Positions 20,147 to 29,438 are shown, counted from the stretch's first letter. The stretch is DNA of 64,000 nucleotides from Halobacillus andaensis (GCF_014636475.1 NZ_BMEL01000001.1:62001-126000); one strand, 5' to 3'. Program-made: numbers and translations. Notes: generated by a model from the sequence alone, not told the origin.

Positions 20147-20623
20147 ATGTTAGGGAAGAAAAGAAAGTTAGGTAAAAAAATTCAAGATCTTAAGGTTGGG
20201 GATTCTTACACTTCATCTTTTTCTATTGAAGATAAGGATCTGCTTATGTACCTGGGATTAACCGATGATGCGAATCCACTATATATCCAACACGATTATG
20301 CTTCAGAAACACCTTATAACCGACCAATTGTTCCCACTGTGATGATTTTCGGAAAGGTTTCTTCTATCATTTCTATGCACTTACCCGGGCCAGGGAGTCA
20401 TATCTTCAAGCAAGAGCTGGATTATCCCAACCCCCTGTTTCATTACAGTGAGGTCAAGATCACTGCAGAAATTAGCTTAATTCATAAAAATGATCACTAT
20501 ATAGATGTTATGATTAATGGTTACGATGAAGAGGGGGATGAAATTGTAAGGGGAAAGGTTTCGGTGCGTCCACCGTATGAACCGAAGTCGATGAATGCAA
20601 GCTCGTTGGAAAACTTTTATTAA
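20147..20623 (+). CDS. MaoC-like hotdog-fold hydratase domain protein
   Basis: 158 residues. The hydratase-type signature region reads GLTDDANPLYIQHDYAS (residues ~43-59): the catalytic aspartate and the NPL are present, but the usual histidine after NPL is a tyrosine. The overhanging segment RPIVPTVMIFGKVSSI and the hotdog strands LDYPNPLFHYSEVKITAEI follow. Family members are (R)-specific enoyl-CoA hydratases or related dehydratases; with the His replaced, activity here is uncertain. AAAGGAG precedes ATG 20147. It is monocistronic between two terminators, with a perfect cre upstream, so it probably belongs to a carbon-repressed acyl-CoA pathway. Confidence 0.8.
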   Translation: MLGKKRKLGKKIQDLKVGDSYTSSFSIEDKDLLMYLGLTDDANPLYIQHDYASETPYNRPIVPTVMIFGKVSSIISMHLPGPGSHIFKQELDYPNPLFHYSEVKITAEISLIHKNDHYIDVMINGYDEEGDEIVRGKVSVRPPYEPKSMNASSLENFY

Positions 20624-20633
20624 CTCAAAGCTT

Positions 20634-20660
20634 GGGGCTGACTTAGGTCAGTCTTTTTTT
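20634..20660 (+). terminator. Terminator after the MaoC-like gene
   Basis: GGCTGAC / GTCAGTC stem (one G-T pair), then seven T. Confidence 0.85.
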
Positions 20661-20696
20661 GTTTGGAAAAATCTGTTTGTTATTTCTGTGTAAAAA

Positions 20697-20725
20697 TTGT
20701 AAAGAAACGTGCCAAACTGTAAACT
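20697..20725 (+). promoter_or_regulatory. Candidate phoPR promoter
   Basis: TTGTAA (20697-20702), 17-base spacer, TAAACT (20720-20725). No convincing PhoP boxes are seen. Confidence 0.4.
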
Positions 20726-20776
20726 AGTATGTATCATAAAGGTATATACAATTTATGCTTGCTGGGGGGACTTCTA

Positions 20777-21472
20777 ATGAACCAAAAGATTTTAATAGTA
20801 GATGATGAAGAATCGATTGTAACCTTGCTTAAATACAATATAGATCAAGCGGGTTATGAGACAGAGGTGGCCTACACAGGAAGTGAAGCTTTAGAGAAAG
20901 CTTCAACCACAACTTACGACATGATCGTTCTAGATGTAATGCTCCCAGAGATGGATGGAATGGAGGTTTGCAAACAGTTACGTCAAAAACAAGTACAGAC
21001 ACCTATCCTTATGCTCACTGCAAAGGATGATGAGTTTGACAAGGTGTTAGGTTTAGAGCTGGGTGCAGACGATTACTTGACCAAGCCCTTCAGCCCTAGG
21101 GAAGTAGTAGCTAGAATTAAGGCGATATTACGTAGAATGGTTCGTGAACCTGCAGAAGATACACCTCCAACCATTCAAATTGCTGATTTAACCATTTATC
21201 CCGAGCAATACGAAGCGACAATTAAAGATGAACCACTAGTGTTCACTCCAAAAGAATTTGAATTGCTCTATTATTTAGCTCAAAATATTGGTCGTGTGCT
21301 ATCTAGAGACCAGCTTTTAAGTGCGGTCTGGAATTATGATTTCGCTGGAGATACGCGGATCGTGGATGTTCACGTAAGTCATTTAAGAGAAAAAATTGAA
21401 CCTGATACTAAAAAACCTGTATATATTAAAACGATTCGCGGTTTAGGTTATAAAATGGAGGTTCCAAAATAA
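20777..21472 (+). CDS. phoP: Response regulator PhoP
   Basis: 231 residues, OmpR/PhoB type. The receiver domain (1-~118) has the acidic pair in VDDEES, phospho-acceptor Asp in VLDVMLPEMDG (~52) and the Lys in DDYLTKPFSPRE. The C-terminal winged helix (~130-231) ends in the signature DVHVSHLREKI ... IKTIRGLGYKME. In B. subtilis it controls the phosphate-starvation regulon. ATG 20777 follows GGGGGGA by six bases. The phoR start abuts its stop, so they are one operon. Confidence 0.95.
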   Translation: MNQKILIVDDEESIVTLLKYNIDQAGYETEVAYTGSEALEKASTTTYDMIVLDVMLPEMDGMEVCKQLRQKQVQTPILMLTAKDDEFDKVLGLELGADDYLTKPFSPREVVARIKAILRRMVREPAEDTPPTIQIADLTIYPEQYEATIKDEPLVFTPKEFELLYYLAQNIGRVLSRDQLLSAVWNYDFAGDTRIVDVHVSHLREKIEPDTKKPVYIKTIRGLGYKMEVPK

Positions 21473-23227
21473 ATGAGGTCGAGGACTAGACCTTTATTAA
21501 CTTATACGGTATTAGTCATTATCGTTATGGTGAGTTTGGGCGTTCTATTGGCACAGCTGACACGCAGTTATTTTATTACAATTTTTGAAGAAAGAATTTC
21601 TGTTGAGAGCGAATATTTCGTAACGTATGTTGAAGGTTTTTTAGAAGATGATCAAGTTACCGATGAATCTTTGAATGAATTTAGTGAACAGATTAATACC
21701 AGTTTAGTCTTTATATCTAATGAGGATGAATTGTTAATTGATACAGTAGAAGCAAATGAACAAGTGACTGAAGAGGATAAAACTATGATTATTAACCTTG
21801 TTCAACGAAGTGAGGAATCCATGAGACAGGGGAAGTTACTTGATAACGTTTTTTACTACCCTCTTCCCCAAACTATAGGAGATACTTCAGGTACGCTTAT
21901 TCTCATATCTCCGGTTGAATCTTTATCTAATATCACCAAAAATATCTGGTTGATTATCGGGCTGACCTTGTTGATTGGTCTAGTTGCTATCTTTTTTATT
22001 GGATACAATGTTTTTTCAAACTACATTCGGCCGATTAGATCTGCAGCAGGAGTAGCTGATGAATTAGCTAAAGGTAACTATAAAGCTAGAACGTATGAAG
22101 GACATTTCGGGGAAGCGGGTCAACTAAGCCGTTCCATAAACATTCTTGCTAGAAACCTTCAAAAAATGACCAGTTCAAAAGGAATGCAAGAGAACCAGCT
22201 TGAAGCGGTTATAAATAATATGGGTAGTGGATTAATTCTTATTGATGAGAAAGGTTATATCCAACTCGTGAACCGTGCATTTCTAGACAGTTTCGGAGGA
22301 ACAAAGCCTGATTACGTCGGGTACCTTTATCACGATGCGATTCCTTTTACCACCATTCATGAAACTGTTCAAAATATTTATATGTTTGAAGAAACAGTAA
22401 GCGAAACGTTTATTCTGCCTGTAGATATTAACCGTAAACACCTTGAAGTTACAGGGGCTCCTATCTTCAGTGATAAAAAGAAATGGAAAGGCATTGTTTT
22501 AGTTTTTCATGATATTACTGACATGAAGAAACTTGAACAAATGCGTAAGGACTTTGTTGCCAATGTATCTCATGAGTTAAAAACACCGATTACTTCTATA
22601 CGAGGGTTTTCAGAGACGCTTTTAGATGGGGCGATGAAGGACGAGCAGATGTTAAATCAGTTCCTTGAGATTATTTTAAAAGAAAGTGAGCGACTCCAGT
22701 CGCTTATTCAAGATTTACTTGAGCTTTCCAAAGTAGAAAGAGAAGATTTTCACCTGACAATTGAACAAATCAATATGCAGAATTTCTTGCGCGATCTCGT
22801 TCCTATGATCGAACATCAAGCTGCTCAAAGAAATATATCATTGCAAGCTAACATTAGTGGAAGTACTTTAGTTGAAGGTGATTCAAGCAGGCTGAAGCAA
22901 GTCTTTATTAACTTAATGTCTAACGCAATTAATTATACAGGAGAAAATGGGGAAGTCCGCTTAGATTTTCAAGAATACAATGATCATGTCGTTGTAAGTA
23001 TTGAAGATAACGGAGTGGGGATCCCAGAAGAAGAAATCCCTAGAATATTTGAACGATTTTATCGTGTAGACAAAGCGAGAAGCCGCAATTCAGGAGGCAC
23101 TGGGCTTGGACTTGCGATTGTAAAACACATTGTAGAAGCTCACCATGGCTCGATCCAGGTAGAAAGTGAAGTAGGTAAAGGGACAATTTTCCATGTCAAA
23201 CTTATTAAAGAATTTACAAACAATTAA
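21473..23227 (+). CDS. phoR: Phosphate-responsive sensor histidine kinase PhoR
   Basis: 584 residues. Transmembrane helix 1 is at ~9-29, an extracytoplasmic domain spans ~30-155, helix 2 is at ~157-180, then HAMP (~183-235), PAS (~245-345), HisKA with the phospho-acceptor in NVSHELKTPI (~368) and HATPase with NLMSNAINYT, DNGVGIP and GGTGLGLAIV to the end. It senses phosphate limitation at the membrane and phosphorylates PhoP. ATG 21473 is immediately after the phoP stop, with GGAGG upstream inside phoP. Confidence 0.95.
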   Translation: MRSRTRPLLTYTVLVIIVMVSLGVLLAQLTRSYFITIFEERISVESEYFVTYVEGFLEDDQVTDESLNEFSEQINTSLVFISNEDELLIDTVEANEQVTEEDKTMIINLVQRSEESMRQGKLLDNVFYYPLPQTIGDTSGTLILISPVESLSNITKNIWLIIGLTLLIGLVAIFFIGYNVFSNYIRPIRSAAGVADELAKGNYKARTYEGHFGEAGQLSRSINILARNLQKMTSSKGMQENQLEAVINNMGSGLILIDEKGYIQLVNRAFLDSFGGTKPDYVGYLYHDAIPFTTIHETVQNIYMFEETVSETFILPVDINRKHLEVTGAPIFSDKKKWKGIVLVFHDITDMKKLEQMRKDFVANVSHELKTPITSIRGFSETLLDGAMKDEQMLNQFLEIILKESERLQSLIQDLLELSKVEREDFHLTIEQINMQNFLRDLVPMIEHQAAQRNISLQANISGSTLVEGDSSRLKQVFINLMSNAINYTGENGEVRLDFQEYNDHVVVSIEDNGVGIPEEEIPRIFERFYRVDKARSRNSGGTGLGLAIVKHIVEAHHGSIQVESEVGKGTIFHVKLIKEFTNN

Positions 23228-23305
23228 TACTATATTGAAAAGAAATTTACGTTTTTTTGATACGATACAGTTGAAACCCTTTCATCCAAGGTGTTTTCTC
23301 TTGAT

Positions 23306-23340
23306 GAGCAGAAGCTTCCCTCGCTTCTGCTCTTTTTTTT
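23306..23340 (+). terminator. Terminator after phoPR
   Basis: Ten-bp stem GAGCAGAAGC / GCTTCTGCTC with a seven-base loop and a long T run. Confidence 0.95.
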
Positions 23341-23411
23341 GTAGTTTTTTCTTCTTCTAAAGGAACGTGATAGAATAGAGGTAATGATGTTTTCTAAGAG
23401 GAGCTGAAATG

Positions 23412-26057
23412 ATGGCTGAAAAACTAGTGTTAATAGATGGTAACAGCATTGCATATCGCGCATTTTTTGCACTTCCTTTACTTAATAATGATAAGGGTGT
23501 CTACACGAATGCCGTATATGGGTTTACAACAATGCTGCTGAAAATATTAGAAGAGGATAAGCCGGACCATATTTTAGTAGCGTTTGACGCTGGTAAAACG
23601 ACGTTCCGTCATAAAACCTATGAAGAATATAAAGGTGGAAGACAAAAGACACCTCCAGAGCTTTCTGAGCAATTCCCCGTACTAAAAGAACTTCTTGATG
23701 CGTTCGAAATTAAACATTATCAACTGGACCAATATGAGGCTGACGATATTATCGGTACATTAGCTGCACGGGGACAAGAGAAGAAGTATGATGTAAAAGT
23801 AATATCAGGAGACAAAGACTTACTTCAGCTTGTGTCTGACAAAGTAAAAGTTAGTTTAACTAAAAAAGGGATCACCAATGTGGATACCTATGATCCTGAC
23901 TTTCTGTTAGAGAAGATGGAGATACGTCCTGATCAGGTAATTGATTTAAAAGCACTGATGGGAGATAGCTCTGACAACATTCCAGGGGTACCGGGAGTAG
24001 GAGAGAAAACAGCGGTTAAGTTGTTAAAGCAATTTGATAAGCTGGAGGCTGTTTTTGAACAGTTGTCTGAAGTAAGTGGTAAGAAATTAAAAGAAAAGCT
24101 AGAAACACATAAAGATGAAGCCTTTATGAGTAAAGAACTCGTAACGATTGAACGTAACGCACCTATTGAAATTGACTTAGGGGATTTAGAGTATCAGCAT
24201 TATGATCAACAAAAAGTGTCTTCTATATTTAGAGATCTTGGCTTTCAATCTCTAATAAGCAGAGTCTCCACGGACGAAGTTGCTTCCCATCAGGAAGTTC
24301 CTGAAGATTGGGATGAGGTAGAGGTTAATGTGATACGTGAATTAACCAAAGATATGATCACTGGAAAAGAAGCTGTAGTCGTTGAAATGCTTCATGAAAA
24401 TTATCATCAATCCCCAATAGTAGGAATTTCTATTGTCAATTCGAATGAAAACTACTTTATTACGATAGATGATGCAGAGAAATCAGAAGAGTTTATCAAA
24501 TGGGCACAAGACCCTTCACAAGAAAAGTGGGTTTTTGATGCAAAACGAACCCTTGTGGCTTTAAGAAGGCATGGGATATCACTACAAGGTGTATCATTTG
24601 ATCTATTACTAGCCTCTTATTTGATTAATCCTTCTGAAAATAATCATGATGTACCTTCCATCAGCCATCGTATGAACGAACGTGCTGTCCAATATGATGA
24701 AGAAATATATGGAAAAGGGGCGAAATTAAAAGTTCCTGATGATGAATCCATCATGCAAGAACACGTAACTAGAAAAGCTGCGGTTCTCTACAAGCTTAAA
24801 GAAACGATGGATGCCCAGCTTCAACAAAATGAGCAATATGAACTTTATGAAGAACTAGAAATGCCGCTAGCATTAATTCTTGGAGAAATGGAACACTGGG
24901 GCGTTCAAGTTGATGTCGGCCGATTAGAGGATATGGGAAGCGATCTTGATCGCAGGTTAAACGATATTAAGGCTGACATTTTTGAGCTTGCTGGGGAAGA
25001 ATTTAATTTAAATTCACCTAAGCAGCTCGGTCCTATTTTATTTGAAAAGCTAGAACTTCCTGTAATTAAGAAAACAAAAACAGGCTATTCCACTTCTGCT
25101 GATGTCCTAGAGCAGCTTCAAGATGAGCATGAGATCATCGAGAAAATACTACTATTTCGCCAACTCGGAAAGCTTAAGTCAACGTATATTGAAGGTCTGT
25201 TGAAAGTAGTTAATCAGGACACAAATAAAATTCACACGAGGTTTAATCAAGCCCTCACTCAAACAGGACGTCTTAGCTCTATAGAGCCCAATCTGCAAAA
25301 CATTCCCATTCGTTTGGAAGAGGGCAGGAAGATTAGACAAGCATTTGTTCCTTCAAAAGAAAATTGGGTGATGTTTGCCAGTGACTATTCTCAAATCGAA
25401 CTTCGTGTGCTCGCTCACATTGCGCAGGATGAAAAACTTAGGAATGCCTTTAAAGAAGGGAAAGATATTCATACTCAAACGGCTAGTGAAGTATTCGATG
25501 TTTCAGAGGGGGAGGTAACCTCTCAAATGCGCCGGCAAGCTAAAGCGGTAAACTTTGGTATTGTATATGGAATTAGTGATTATGGATTATCACAAAGCCT
25601 TGGGATTACACGAAAAGAAGCAAAAACTTTTATTGAGAAATATCTTTCGAGCTACCCTGGAGTAAAAGAGTATATGAACGAATCTATACAGGAGGCCAAA
25701 AGATTAGGATACGTAAAAACATTTATGAATCGAAGAAGATACTTGCCAGATATTACGAGCCGTAATTTCAATCAGCGCAGCTTTGCAGAGCGCACAGCCA
25801 TGAATACACCAATTCAAGGAAGTGCGGCAGATATTATTAAAAAAGCGATGATTGATTTAGATGAACGGTTAAGAACAGAGAAGCTCCAAGCTCGTATGCT
25901 TTTACAGGTTCATGATGAATTGATCCTGGAGGCACCTGAAGAAGAGCTTGAACGATTAAAAGAACTCGTACCAGAAGTGATGGAACAAACAGTCGAATTA
26001 GACGTCCCCCTTGAGGTTGATTATTCCTTTGGACCCACTTGGTATGATGCGAAGTAA
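23412..26057 (+). CDS. polA: DNA polymerase I
   Basis: 881 residues. The N-terminal 5'-nuclease domain (1-~290) shows LIDGNSIAYRAFFALP, QYEADDIIGTLA and GDKDLLQLV. A central exonuclease-like domain (~300-470) lacks the acidic DxE motif (the matching strand reads VVVEMLHEN), so proofreading is probably absent, as in B. subtilis. The polymerase domain has SDYSQIELRVLAH, RRQAKAVNFGIVYGIS and LQVHDELILEAP. It repairs gaps and removes Okazaki primers. ATG 23412 is favoured over ATG 23409 by spacing to AGGAG. mutM follows after 16 bases, so a repair operon is likely. Confidence 0.97.
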   Translation: MAEKLVLIDGNSIAYRAFFALPLLNNDKGVYTNAVYGFTTMLLKILEEDKPDHILVAFDAGKTTFRHKTYEEYKGGRQKTPPELSEQFPVLKELLDAFEIKHYQLDQYEADDIIGTLAARGQEKKYDVKVISGDKDLLQLVSDKVKVSLTKKGITNVDTYDPDFLLEKMEIRPDQVIDLKALMGDSSDNIPGVPGVGEKTAVKLLKQFDKLEAVFEQLSEVSGKKLKEKLETHKDEAFMSKELVTIERNAPIEIDLGDLEYQHYDQQKVSSIFRDLGFQSLISRVSTDEVASHQEVPEDWDEVEVNVIRELTKDMITGKEAVVVEMLHENYHQSPIVGISIVNSNENYFITIDDAEKSEEFIKWAQDPSQEKWVFDAKRTLVALRRHGISLQGVSFDLLLASYLINPSENNHDVPSISHRMNERAVQYDEEIYGKGAKLKVPDDESIMQEHVTRKAAVLYKLKETMDAQLQQNEQYELYEELEMPLALILGEMEHWGVQVDVGRLEDMGSDLDRRLNDIKADIFELAGEEFNLNSPKQLGPILFEKLELPVIKKTKTGYSTSADVLEQLQDEHEIIEKILLFRQLGKLKSTYIEGLLKVVNQDTNKIHTRFNQALTQTGRLSSIEPNLQNIPIRLEEGRKIRQAFVPSKENWVMFASDYSQIELRVLAHIAQDEKLRNAFKEGKDIHTQTASEVFDVSEGEVTSQMRRQAKAVNFGIVYGISDYGLSQSLGITRKEAKTFIEKYLSSYPGVKEYMNESIQEAKRLGYVKTFMNRRRYLPDITSRNFNQRSFAERTAMNTPIQGSAADIIKKAMIDLDERLRTEKLQARMLLQVHDELILEAPEEELERLKELVPEVMEQTVELDVPLEVDYSFGPTWYDAK

Positions 26058-26073
26058 GTGAGGAGAACGAAGA

Positions 26074-26898
26074 ATGCCTGAATTACCTGAAGTAGAAACG
26101 GTTAGACAAACGTTAAAGCAATTGGTGTTAAATAAGAGAGTTAAAGATGTATCAATATTTTGGGACAATATTATTAAAAGACCTCAAGATCCAAATGACT
26201 TTAGGGCCTGGATTCAAGGCCAAGAGCTTCAAGATATCAATCGGAAGGGAAAGTTTTTAATCTTTCATTTTGAGGACATTTCCATGGTGTCTCATCTAAG
26301 AATGGAAGGGAAGTTTGGAGTTTATAACGCTTCCCTCCCTAAACCAAAACATACCCATGTGATTTTTCATTTTACAGATGGTACTGAACTGAGGTATGAT
26401 GATGTTCGCAAATTTGGAACGATGCACTTATTTGAAAAAGGACAAGAATGGAACGAAAAGCCGCTTATTCAACTAGGGCCTGATCCATTTGATCCTTCAT
26501 TTACGACAGAATATTTTTATGCAAAATTGCAAAAAACAAGCCGGTTGATCAAATCTGTGCTGCTTGATCAATCAGTTGTAGCTGGGCTTGGAAATATATA
26601 TGTTGATGAAGCTTTGTATAAAGCAGGGCTTCACCCAGAGAGAATCGCGAAGGAGCTTACGTATGATGAGGCTTCTCGACTCAAAGAAGCTAGTACTCAG
26701 ACGATTGTTGAAGCTGTGAAGCAGGGTGGAACAACGATTCGCTCGTATTTAAATGGACAAGGGGAAATGGGAATGTTTCAGCAGCAGCTGAAAGTTTACG
26801 GAAAAGAAAATACCGGATGCTTTGGATGTGGAAATCCAATAATAAAGCTGAAAGTAAGCGGTAGAGGAACCCATGTCTGTCCTCGCTGTCAAAAGTAA
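26074..26898 (+). CDS. mutM: Formamidopyrimidine-DNA glycosylase
   Basis: 274 residues. It excises 8-oxoguanine and formamidopyrimidines and nicks abasic sites. The mature N-terminus PELPEVETV supplies the catalytic proline and glutamate. The H2TH region has GLGNIYVDEALYKAGLHPE, and the C-terminal zinc finger is CFGC ... CPRC (last ~28 residues). It has a GAGGAGA ribosome site and sits between polA and ytaF in the same direction. Confidence 0.97.
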   Translation: MPELPEVETVRQTLKQLVLNKRVKDVSIFWDNIIKRPQDPNDFRAWIQGQELQDINRKGKFLIFHFEDISMVSHLRMEGKFGVYNASLPKPKHTHVIFHFTDGTELRYDDVRKFGTMHLFEKGQEWNEKPLIQLGPDPFDPSFTTEYFYAKLQKTSRLIKSVLLDQSVVAGLGNIYVDEALYKAGLHPERIAKELTYDEASRLKEASTQTIVEAVKQGGTTIRSYLNGQGEMGMFQQQLKVYGKENTGCFGCGNPIIKLKVSGRGTHVCPRCQK

Positions 26899-26957
26899 CA
26901 CATAATGGTTATCCGCCCATATACTATTTCACATTGATTATGTCGAGGTGAAAAGTG

Positions 26958-27557
26958 TTGGGGACTGGGTTTCTTACCTTACTTTTTGTTATAGCGGTTA
27001 GTATAGACAGCTTTGGAATTGGCTGTATGATCGGTTTGAAAAAGATTTATTTATCATTTAAAGGAATATGTGGCATTGCTCTTCTTTCCGGGCTCTGTTA
27101 CTTATGTTCTGCCTCTGTCGGACACTTGCTGTTACCGTATATTAATCCTCAATTATTCGAATGGTTAGCGGCACTTTCATTTGTTGGGTTAGGTTTGTTT
27201 TTTATCTGGTCTAATAAAAAAAGCTCGGATCCTAAGCATGACGAGTCCATCTGGACACAGCCGACTCGAGTATTAAAATCTCCGGAAGATGCCGATGTAG
27301 ACCATTCTGGGGGCATCCACGGCAAAGAAGTTGTACTCTTAGGGGCCGCCCTCTCCCTTGATACAATAGGTGCAGGCTTTAGTGGTGTTTTTATTGGTTT
27401 ACCCCCATTTTATACGGCCGGACTTATTATACTTGCCACCTGCGTTATGCTATATGGTGGGTTAAAGAGCGGGGAAAAATTTAGCAGTAAAACGGAGTAC
27501 TTTTCTATGTTACCAGGGATTTTATTAATTATTATTGGACTAATTAAGCTAGTTTAG
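26958..27557 (+). CDS. ytaF: Sporulation membrane protein YtaF (MntP-like)
   Basis: About 199 residues with six predicted hydrophobic helices in two inverted halves separated by a polar loop (~80-120). Polar residues in the helices (SIDSFGIGCMIG, then SLDTIGAGFSG) repeat like those in MntP-type manganese exporters. TTG 26958 is slightly favoured over GTG 26955 because GAGGTGA at 26945-26951 would be only three bases from the latter. The family is linked to sporulation in Bacillus; transport activity is inference. It lies ten bases before coaE. Confidence 0.82.
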   Translation: MGTGFLTLLFVIAVSIDSFGIGCMIGLKKIYLSFKGICGIALLSGLCYLCSASVGHLLLPYINPQLFEWLAALSFVGLGLFFIWSNKKSSDPKHDESIWTQPTRVLKSPEDADVDHSGGIHGKEVVLLGAALSLDTIGAGFSGVFIGLPPFYTAGLIILATCVMLYGGLKSGEKFSSKTEYFSMLPGILLIIIGLIKLV

Positions 27558-27567
27558 GAGGACCGGG

Positions 27568-28179
27568 ATGGGTATAATCATAGGGTTGACGGGTAGTATA
27601 GCTACTGGGAAAAGTACCATTTCTAAGATGTTTGACTCGTTCAACATTCCAGTCGTAGATGCCGATGTCATCTCAAGAGAAGTCGTTGAGATTGGCCGGC
27701 CTGCTTATCAACAAATCGTGGACTGCTTTGGAGAAAAGGTGTTACATGAAGATCGAACATTAAACCGTAAGCAATTAGGAAGTATTATTTTTAAAGACGA
27801 AACGAAGCGGAAGCAACTAAATGAAATCGTCCACCCTGAAGTAAGAAAACAGATGCTTGAGCAAAGAGATGGGTATTTAAATGAAGGAAACAAGGCAGTA
27901 GTATTGGATATTCCATTGCTTTTTGAGAGTGATCTTGCTCATTTTGCTGATCGTACGCTTGTCGTCTACGTTGATGAGGAAACTCAGCTTAAAAGGCTTA
28001 TGGATAGGGATGGATCTTCGAAAGAGGATGCATTAGAAAGGATCCGATCACAGATCCCAATTCAAGAAAAAGCTGAAAGAGCTGATGAAGTGATTGATAA
28101 TTCTGGAACAATTGAAGAAAGTTTTCAACAGTTAAAACGTATTTTAACTGAATGGAACGTGTTGAAAAAGTCTGATTGA
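27568..28179 (+). CDS. coaE: Dephospho-CoA kinase
   Basis: 203 residues. It catalyses the last step of CoA synthesis, phosphorylating the 3'-hydroxyl of dephospho-CoA. The P-loop reads GLTGSIATGKST (residues ~5-16), a slight variant of the usual GLTGGIASGKS. DADVISREVV, HPEVRKQM, and the lid-region DIPLLFES and LMDRDG are also typical. It has a TAGGAGG ribosome site. Its stop codon is embedded in the long terminator stem that follows. Confidence 0.95.
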   Translation: MGIIIGLTGSIATGKSTISKMFDSFNIPVVDADVISREVVEIGRPAYQQIVDCFGEKVLHEDRTLNRKQLGSIIFKDETKRKQLNEIVHPEVRKQMLEQRDGYLNEGNKAVVLDIPLLFESDLAHFADRTLVVYVDEETQLKRLMDRDGSSKEDALERIRSQIPIQEKAERADEVIDNSGTIEESFQQLKRILTEWNVLKKSD

Positions 28180-28204
28180 CTGCTCGTCAATTAGACTTTT
28201 TTTG
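28166..28204 (+). terminator. Terminator overlapping the coaE stop
   Basis: A 15-bp stem (28166-28180 with 28186-28200, one G-T pair) and five-base loop, then T. The coaE TGA at 28177-28179 is inside the left arm. Confidence 0.93.
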
Positions 28205-28282
28205 TGTATTTTCTTGCATGATGTAAAGGAGTAAAGCCCTTTTTAAAAAATGTTAAAAAACAAACCACATAAGCGGTTTCAA

Positions 28283-28293
28283 TGTGTTATACT
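28283..28293 (+). promoter_or_regulatory. CcpN-like box I overlapping the gapB -10
   Basis: TGTGTTATACT fits the CcpN consensus as I remember it (TRTGHYATAYW) at all 11 positions. It includes the extended -10 element TGTTATACT, the likely gapB promoter. Confidence 0.6.
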
Positions 28294-28315
28294 ATTTTTG
28301 AAAATACATTTCAAA

Positions 28316-28326
28316 AGTATATCACA
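28316..28326 (-). promoter_or_regulatory. CcpN-like box II in the gapB leader
   Basis: On the minus strand TGTGATATACT fits the same recalled CcpN consensus at all positions. Centre-to-centre spacing to box I is 33 bases, about three helical turns. Confidence 0.55.
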
Positions 28327-28343
28327 TATAGGGGGATTGCCTT

Positions 28344-29378
28344 ATGAAGAAAACTAGAATAGCGGTTAACGGTCTGGGTAGAATCGGGAGAATGGTCTTC
28401 AGAAAAGCGGTCTTAGATGAGTCAATTGAACTTGTAGCCGTTAATGCAAGTTATCCTGCAGAAACAATCGCCCACATGCTAAAGTACGATAGTATCCATG
28501 GACGATTTGATGGAGAAATTGAACCCACTAAAGATGGGATTTTAATAAATGGAAAAAAAGTGGAGCTTTGTTCGAACCGAGATCCTTTGAAACTTCCATG
28601 GGATAAGTTAAATATTGATATCGTTATAGAAGCGACAGGTAAGTTTAAAACAAAAGAAGAAGCGTCCTTACACATTAAGTCTGGAGCAAAGAAAGTGATT
28701 ATAACTGCACCAGGTAAGTCCGTTGATGCAACGATTGTGATGGGGGTTAATGAGGAAGTTTATAATCCGGAAGAACATGATGTGATCTCAAATGCATCTT
28801 GTACGACAAATTGTTTAGCACCAGTGGTAAAAGTGTTAGAGGATACTTTTGGGATTGAAAATGGGTTAATGACTACTGTGCATGCTTTTACCAATGACCA
28901 AAAGAATCTGGATAACCCTCACAAGGACCTGCGACGTGCCAGAGGGTGTACTCAATCCATTATTCCTACTTCCACAGGAGCGGCCAAAGCCCTTGGTGAA
29001 GTGATCCCTTCTTTGGAAGGTAAGTTAAATGGAATGGCTCTTCGAGTACCTACACCTAATGTTTCGTTAGTAGATCTTGTCGTCGATCTGAAAAAAGATG
29101 TGACGACTGAAGAAGTGAATGCAGCCTTTCAATCGATTAGTAATCATGCTATGAAAGGTATACTGGAATACAATGAAGAACCACTTGTCTCTATTGATTA
29201 TACAACGTCTCCAGCTTCTGCTATTGTAGATGGATTATCTACTCAAGTTATGAGCGATCGGAAAGTTAAAGTGTTAGCGTGGTATGATAATGAGTGGGGT
29301 TATTCATGCAGAGTAGTAGATCTTGCTAAACATGTTGGTAATTTAATGAAGCAAGAAACACCAGCGAAAGTTTCTTAA
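28344..29378 (+). CDS. gapB: Glyceraldehyde-3-phosphate dehydrogenase, gluconeogenic GapB type
   Basis: 344 residues. Catalytic cysteine in SNASCTTNCLAP (~154) and histidine in TVHAFTNDQ. The segment after the second strand reads VAVNASYPAETIAHML; the NAD-selecting aspartate of glycolytic enzymes (usually NDLT) is replaced, as in GapB, which prefers NADP and runs toward gluconeogenesis. Together with the neighbours coaE and speD this identifies gapB and not gapA. AGGGGGA precedes ATG 28344. Two CcpN-like boxes upstream fit repression on glycolytic carbon. Confidence 0.95.
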   Translation: MKKTRIAVNGLGRIGRMVFRKAVLDESIELVAVNASYPAETIAHMLKYDSIHGRFDGEIEPTKDGILINGKKVELCSNRDPLKLPWDKLNIDIVIEATGKFKTKEEASLHIKSGAKKVIITAPGKSVDATIVMGVNEEVYNPEEHDVISNASCTTNCLAPVVKVLEDTFGIENGLMTTVHAFTNDQKNLDNPHKDLRRARGCTQSIIPTSTGAAKALGEVIPSLEGKLNGMALRVPTPNVSLVDLVVDLKKDVTTEEVNAAFQSISNHAMKGILEYNEEPLVSIDYTTSPASAIVDGLSTQVMSDRKVKVLAWYDNEWGYSCRVVDLAKHVGNLMKQETPAKVS

Positions 29379-29438
29379 TGACAGTTGCCCCATTGTAACC
29401 TATAATTGGAAGGAACGAGTTTATTTAAAAATTGTTTC

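Noticed and set aside
20680-20776. PhoP boxes upstream of phoP
   Set aside because: TTGTAAA and CTGTAAA are loosely similar to TTAACA-type repeats but spacing and sequence are poor.
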